A DNA stretch of 11,433 nucleotides, taken from NCBI GenBank assembly GCA_018661145.1, contig JABJIU010000172.1, positions 1 to 11,433 on the forward strand, written 5' to 3'. The notes below the pieces were generated by a model. That model was not told the origin of the DNA. It worked only from the letters and a program-made list of their open reading frames with translations, and ran no database searches. The position numbers were made by a program, and so were the translations under genes. Below are positions 6,774-11,433 of the stretch, in pieces (the stretch's first letter is position 1; each line of letters starts with the position of its first letter). The DNA is from Pseudomonadota bacterium (lineage in GTDB: Bacteria > Pseudomonadota > Gammaproteobacteria > Arenicellales > UBA868).

Positions 6774-9700
6774 GTGCTGATGCTGGGCGGCGGACCCGCC
6801 CTCACACCTTTTAATATTGAAAAGCTCTCGGCCCGTGCGGCCGAGCGGGGTCTTGAGCTAGGTGCCTGTTCCGCGAATTATTTTTATCTGGCCGACAGCG
6901 TTGCGGCTCTAAGTGACGCCGAAACCGATATTCTCGAAAACCTTCTGGAGGCATCTCAAAAAAACGCTCAGGAATGCATTCTTGAAGGCAATCCGATACG
7001 GGTGATTCCCCGGCTCGGGACTCGCTCTCCCTGGTCAACCAAGGCGACTGATATTGCCCGCCACTGCGGGCTTAAGTCGATGAAAAGAATTGAGCGCGGT
7101 GTTGTGTGGCGCATCGATGGTTCGGCAAACACAGAAGCAACCCGCGATGACCTCGTGGCATTTCTCCATGATCCGATGACCGAATCGGTTGTTGGCGATC
7201 CCAGCCGGCTGGAACAGGTATTCGCACCCCAAGCGTCAGCGCCGCTCGAGTATGTTGATGTGATCAACGGAGGTCTTGGGGCGCTCGAAACGGCGAATGA
7301 GCGCGAAGGGTTTGCGCTGAGTCAACAAGAATGTGAGTACCTGACTGACGCATTCGTCGAGATGAACCGTAATCCTACAGATGCCGAGCTGATGATGTTC
7401 GCGCAGGTGAATTCAGAGCACTGCCGGCACAAAATCTTTAACGCACAGTGGACCCTTGACGATGTTGGTCGGGATGCTTCGCTCTTTCAGATGGTACGTA
7501 CCACCCACGCCCGAAATGGCGAAAAGACCCTGAGCGCCTACAGCGATAATGCCGCAGTGCTCCGCGGTTACCCGGCTTCGTGGTTCTTGCCGCTGGCGAC
7601 TGGCGGCGAATACGGTCAGATTGCAGAGTCGTTGCACATCGTGGCTAAGGTAGAGACCCATAATCATCCTACGGCGATTTCTCCTTTTCCGGGCGCGGCG
7701 ACCGGCTCAGGAGGCGAAATCCGGGACGAGGGGGCGACCGGCCGGGGCGGTAAACCTAAAGTCGGGGTCACCGGATTTTCGGTATCCGATTTGCGCTTGC
7801 CGGGCGCGCCCATGCCCTGGGAGTTGCCCCACCAGAGTCCGACGCGGATCGCTTCCCCGCTGCAGATCATGCTCGAGGGGCCCATCGGAGCCGCCTCATT
7901 CAATAATGAGTTCGGCCGGCCGAATGTTTCGGGATACTTTCGGACGCTCGAGGTTGCCACGGACGGAGAGGATCCCGCCCGGCGCCATGGATACCACAAG
8001 CCGATCATGATCGCCGGCGGCCTTGGCAATATCCGCGAGTGCCATGTTCAAAAAGAAGTTATTCCCCCCGGCGCGCAACTGGTCGTTCTGGGCGGACCGG
8101 CGATGTTGATTGGACTCGGCGGCGGAGCCGCTTCCAGTGTTGATTCTGGTAAAACCGACGAGGCGCTCGATTTCGCCTCGGTACAGCGGGGCAACGCCGA
8201 AATGCAACGGCGTTGTCAGGAGGTAATCGACCGCTGTATCGCCTTGGGCACCCAAAACCCGATCATTTCCATCCATGATGTCGGGGCTGGGGGGCTGTCC
8301 AACGCGCTCCCTGAACTGGTCCACGATGCCGGGCTCGGCGCCCGTTTTTATGCCAGTGCGATACCCTCCGATGAGCCGGGGTTGTCGCCGATGCAGTTGT
8401 GGTGCAACGAGGCTCAGGAGCGCTACGTTCTCGCGGTCGCGCCGGAGAAACTTGAGTCCTTTAAGTCACTTTGTGCGCGCGAGCGTTGCCTTTTCAGTGT
8501 TGTGGGGGAGGCGGACGCTGAACAGGTGCTGCGACTGGTCGGCGCGACAGGGGCCGAAGCGCAAGGGGGTTTGCCAGTATCCGCTCAATCCCCGGTGGAG
8601 CTCCCGATGTCATTACTCTTTGGTAATGCCCCGAGGATGCACCGCAACGCCGTCAGCAGAGCCCGCGTCTATCCCGATCTCGATCTCGATGGCATCGTAA
8701 TCCGTGATGCTCTAGAACGCGTGCTGCGGTTACCGGCGGTTGCAGACAAGACCTTTCTTATCACCATCGCTGATCGAAGCGTTGGAGGTCAGGTCGTTCG
8801 GGATCAGATGGTTGGCCCATGGCAAGTCCCTGTTGCAGATGCCGGTATCACGACGGCAGGTTTTGACAGTCAGACAGGTGAGGCAATCTCGATGGGTGAG
8901 CGCACTCCGTTGGCACTGGTCAATGCCCGAGCCAGCGGGCGTATGGCGGTGGTCGAGGCGATCACTAATATCGCCTGTGCAGGAATCAGCGAACTTTCAG
9001 ATGTTCATCTGTGCGCGAACTGGATGGCCGCAGCAGGAGAGGCAGGGCAGGACGCTGATCTTTTTCAAACCGTGCAGGCCGTTACGCTTGATCTGTGCCC
9101 GGAACTCGGTATCTCGATTCCGGTAGGCAAGGATTCCATGTCGATGTCCAGCCGCTGGACCCAAAACGGGGAGCATTTCAGCGTTTCGTCTCCGATGTCT
9201 CTGATCGTCACCGCATTTGCGCCCGTAGCAGACGTTCGCCGGTCAGTAACGCCGGTGCTGGAGACCGCGCAGGAGTCCGTGCTTTTGCTGATCGATCTCG
9301 CGCGAGGCAAGAACCGGCTTGGTGGTTCGGCGCTCGCCCAGGTGTTCGGACAGGTTGGTAACGAGGTTCCTGATCTCGATCAACCAGAAGATCTTTGCGG
9401 ATTTTTTGCGGCGACCCGGGAGGGGCTGGCGCAAGATCTCGTGCTTGCCTACCACGATCGCTCCGATGGCGGGCTTGTCGTCACCCTTGCGGAAATGGCT
9501 TTTGCCAGCCGTTGCTCTCTGGATGTCGATCTCGGTAATGTAGATGACCCACTCGCGTTTCTTTTCTCTGAGGAACCGGGTGCAGTGATTCAGGTGCGTA
9601 AGAGCGAGATGGACCGCGTTCAAGCTATATTCGAAACCGAGCACATCGGCGCCTGCATACGCCCGATCGGGTCGGCCGTGAACGGTGGAGATTTGATTCG

Positions 9701-10691
9701 TATTGTCGGCAATGAGACCGTCCTGCTGGAGATGAGCCGGACCGGTCTTCATCGGGTCTGGTCGGACCTGACGTCCCGGATGCAGGGACTTCGTGACAAC
9801 CCTGAATGCACGGTTCAGGAGTACGACCGTCTTAGAGACCTTTCTGATCCAGGCCTCAGTGCGACCCTTACATTTGATCCTGTCCAGAATCCTGCGATCC
9901 GCGCAATCCTCGGCGGAACCCGGCCCCGGGTCGCCATCCTGCGTGAGCAGGGCGTCAATGGCCATATGGAGATGGCCGCGGCTTTTGACCGGGCGGGATT
10001 TGCTGCGGTCGACGTGACGATGTCTGATCTTAAAGAAGGGCGGCATCACCTCAAGGATTTTCAAGGTCTTGCAGCCTGCGGTGGTTTTTCCTTTGGGGAT
10101 GTGCTGGGAGCAGGGCAGGGTTGGGCCAAGTCGATTCTCTTTGAACCCCAAATGCGCGAGCGGTTTGAACAGTTCTTCGCTCGTGAGGAGATTTTTGCGT
10201 TGGGGATCTGCAATGGTTGTCAGATGATGGCGGCGCTTAAGGAATTGATCCCGGGTGCCCAGCATTGGCCACACTTTGTGGCCAATGAGTCGGGCCAGTT
10301 TGAATCAAGGGTCATCATGGTTGAAGTGCTACAGAGTGATTCGGTGCTCTTTCAGGATATGGTTGGTACCCGGATTCCAGTCGTGGTGGCGCACGGTGAA
10401 GGCCGCGCGCAGTTCCCGCAGGGCGCTTTGAACGCGCTCCGCGCTAAGAATCAATTAAGCCTTCGGTTTGTCGATAACTACGGCAGGGTAACCGACCGTT
10501 ATCCTTTTAACCCCAATGGATCAGCAGACGGGCTGACAGGGCTTTGCGCGGCTGATGGCCGGGTGACGATCATGATGCCGCACCCCGAGCGCAATTTCCG
10601 TACGGTGACCAACTCCTGGCACCCTGGGGACTGGGGTGAGCATGGCCCCTGGCTCAGGATGTTTCAGAACGCGAGGGCGTTTGTCAGTTGA
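6774..10691 (+). CDS. purL: Phosphoribosylformylglycinamidine synthase, single-chain form
   Basis: Cytoplasmic FGAR amidotransferase of purine synthesis, converting FGAR to FGAM with ATP and glutamine. The 1305 residues match the large fused form of gamma- and betaproteobacteria (E. coli 1295). An N-terminal PurS-like domain leads to a linker and active-site motif NSEHCRHK (213-220, H216). The FGAM synthetase core has KVETHNHP (292-299, H296), FNNEFGRPN, SIHDVGAGGLSN, VGKDSMSM and HDRSDGG. The class I glutaminase domain starts near residue 1052 and contains the triad C1146 (GICNGCQ), H1270 and E1272 (PHPE). Start choice: GTG at 6774 has a weak GGGA seven bases upstream (6763-6766), while the in-frame ATG at 6780 would have it 13 away. 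GTG also better matches the extent of the E. coli N-terminus. The gene ends 27 bases from the convergent ETF-QO stop. Confidence 0.97.
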   Translation: MLMLGGGPALTPFNIEKLSARAAERGLELGACSANYFYLADSVAALSDAETDILENLLEASQKNAQECILEGNPIRVIPRLGTRSPWSTKATDIARHCGLKSMKRIERGVVWRIDGSANTEATRDDLVAFLHDPMTESVVGDPSRLEQVFAPQASAPLEYVDVINGGLGALETANEREGFALSQQECEYLTDAFVEMNRNPTDAELMMFAQVNSEHCRHKIFNAQWTLDDVGRDASLFQMVRTTHARNGEKTLSAYSDNAAVLRGYPASWFLPLATGGEYGQIAESLHIVAKVETHNHPTAISPFPGAATGSGGEIRDEGATGRGGKPKVGVTGFSVSDLRLPGAPMPWELPHQSPTRIASPLQIMLEGPIGAASFNNEFGRPNVSGYFRTLEVATDGEDPARRHGYHKPIMIAGGLGNIRECHVQKEVIPPGAQLVVLGGPAMLIGLGGGAASSVDSGKTDEALDFASVQRGNAEMQRRCQEVIDRCIALGTQNPIISIHDVGAGGLSNALPELVHDAGLGARFYASAIPSDEPGLSPMQLWCNEAQERYVLAVAPEKLESFKSLCARERCLFSVVGEADAEQVLRLVGATGAEAQGGLPVSAQSPVELPMSLLFGNAPRMHRNAVSRARVYPDLDLDGIVIRDALERVLRLPAVADKTFLITIADRSVGGQVVRDQMVGPWQVPVADAGITTAGFDSQTGEAISMGERTPLALVNARASGRMAVVEAITNIACAGISELSDVHLCANWMAAAGEAGQDADLFQTVQAVTLDLCPELGISIPVGKDSMSMSSRWTQNGEHFSVSSPMSLIVTAFAPVADVRRSVTPVLETAQESVLLLIDLARGKNRLGGSALAQVFGQVGNEVPDLDQPEDLCGFFAATREGLAQDLVLAYHDRSDGGLVVTLAEMAFASRCSLDVDLGNVDDPLAFLFSEEPGAVIQVRKSEMDRVQAIFETEHIGACIRPIGSAVNGGDLIRIVGNETVLLEMSRTGLHRVWSDLTSRMQGLRDNPECTVQEYDRLRDLSDPGLSATLTFDPVQNPAIRAILGGTRPRVAILREQGVNGHMEMAAAFDRAGFAAVDVTMSDLKEGRHHLKDFQGLAACGGFSFGDVLGAGQGWAKSILFEPQMRERFEQFFAREEIFALGICNGCQMMAALKELIPGAQHWPHFVANESGQFESRVIMVEVLQSDSVLFQDMVGTRIPVVVAHGEGRAQFPQGALNALRAKNQLSLRFVDNYGRVTDRYPFNPNGSADGLTGLCAADGRVTIMMPHPERNFRTVTNSWHPGDWGEHGPWLRMFQNARAFVS

Positions 10692-10718
10692 CGCGCTTTA
10701 CGTCCTCGGAATCGACGA

Positions 10719-11433
10719 TCACATCGCGCTGTACGAGGGCCCGCCGCCGCCCTCGGGCGTGACCCAGGTAATGTTCTCGCTCGGGTCCTTGATATCACAG
10801 GTCTTGCAGTGAATGCAGTTCTGCGCGTTGATCTGAAAGCGCTGATCTGAACCTTCCCCGACGATCTCGTATACCCCGGCAGGGCAGTAGCGCTGCGCCG
10901 GTTCCGCCCACTTCGGCAAATTGGTCCTCAGCGGGATTTCACTGTCCGCAAGTTGAAGGTGGACTGGCTGGTCTTCCTCGTGATTGGTGTTGCTTAGAAA
11001 CACCGAGCTGTTTTTGTCGAAGGTTAGGACGCCATCGGGCTTTGGGTATGTAATCCGCGTGACGTTGTCGCTTTCTCTGAGTGATGCATGATCCCAGGAA
11101 TGGTTCTTCAGGGTGAAGGGCATCTTGCCGCGCACCCAGTTCTGGTCAACGTAATTGAAAGCCCCACCAAGGTACGGACCGAACTTGTGCAATGCCGGGC
11201 CAAAATTACGCGAGGCTTTAAGTTCGGGGTAGAGCCACGAGCAGCGCATATGGGATTCGTAGTGGGTGTGATCCTTGCCCCCGGAGTCCCCATCCAGCAG
11301 TACCTGCATGATGGTATCGGCGGCGAGCATGCCGGATTTCATCGCGGTGTGAGTCCCTTTGATCTTGGAAAAGTTCAGCGTACCGGCGTCACATCCAACG
11401 ATGAAAGCGCCGGGCAGGGACATCTTGGGCAGC
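10719..11433 (-). CDS. Electron transfer flavoprotein-ubiquinone oxidoreductase, C-terminal part
   Basis: Membrane-associated FAD and 4Fe-4S enzyme that passes electrons from reduced ETF, fed by fatty-acid and amino-acid dehydrogenases, to ubiquinone. Only about the last 238 residues of a protein of roughly 550 are inside the window; the frame stays open past the right edge, so the internal methionine at 11423 is not the start. Visible are the flavin-domain motif with GCDAGTLN followed by KIKGTHTAMKSG, then the C-terminal ferredoxin-like region. Four cluster cysteines are present: one in YCPAGVYE (codon 10884-10886) and three in NCIHCKTC (codons from 10815 down to 10800). The spacing of 23 residues between the first two is near that of known enzymes. 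The end GGGGPSYSAM is typical. Intact as far as seen. It converges on purL and is likely unrelated in transcription. Confidence 0.96.
   Translation of the reverse strand, partial: LPKMSLPGAFIVGCDAGTLNFSKIKGTHTAMKSGMLAADTIMQVLLDGDSGGKDHTHYESHMRCSWLYPELKASRNFGPALHKFGPYLGGAFNYVDQNWVRGKMPFTLKNHSWDHASLRESDNVTRITYPKPDGVLTFDKNSSVFLSNTNHEEDQPVHLQLADSEIPLRTNLPKWAEPAQRYCPAGVYEIVGEGSDQRFQINAQNCIHCKTCDIKDPSENITWVTPEGGGGPSYSAM

Noticed and set aside
9243..10274. A 343-codon open frame on the minus strand inside purL.
   Set aside because: It lies entirely antisense to well-conserved PurL sequence, has no recognisable motifs and no upstream signals; long antisense frames are common in GC-rich genes.
10692..10718. 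A shared terminator between the convergent purL and ETF-QO genes.
   Set aside because: The 27 bases hold no clear hairpin followed by a T-run on either strand.

Overview
The window is ordinary chromosomal DNA of a proteobacterium, most likely a gammaproteobacterium. Three features point there: a single-chain 1305-residue PurL with a fused glutaminase (not the separate PurS/PurQ/PurL set), a dapA-purC gene order, and a DapA that matches the E. coli enzyme residue for residue at its key positions. I cannot name the genus. No RNA gene, insertion sequence, CRISPR array or phage gene was found.

Layout from left to right: (1) a possible start of an unidentified minus-strand gene at the left edge (1-54); (2) a GT4-type glycosyltransferase on the minus strand (78-1310); (3) a 93-base divergent intergenic region with a plausible sigma-70 promoter, a small palindrome over its -35 box and a 7-codon leader frame; (4) a plus-strand ABC exporter-type protein of 894 residues (1404-4088) with a very large insertion in its ATPase domain; (5) an LD-carboxypeptidase of family S66 (4116-5006); (6) dapA (5119-5994), purC (6024-6752) and purL (6774-10691) in close succession; (7) on the minus strand, converging on purL, the C-terminal part of an electron-transfer-flavoprotein:ubiquinone oxidoreductase (10719 to the right edge).

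How the genes fit together: the S66 peptidase and DapA both bear on the peptidoglycan peptide, one recycling murein peptides and the other making the precursor of diaminopimelate and lysine. PurC and PurL are two steps of de novo purine synthesis. The glycosyltransferase and the ABC protein diverge from one control region, and glycan or envelope work is a reasonable guess for both, but the sequence does not prove it.

The most unusual object is the ABC protein. Between its degenerate Q-loop and its signature motif lie about 340 residues instead of the usual 50 or so, and this stretch looks like three diverged copies of the helical segment that normally occurs once. Its Q-loop, signature and H-loop are all non-canonical, while Walker A and Walker B are intact. 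The other genes look like intact housekeeping genes.
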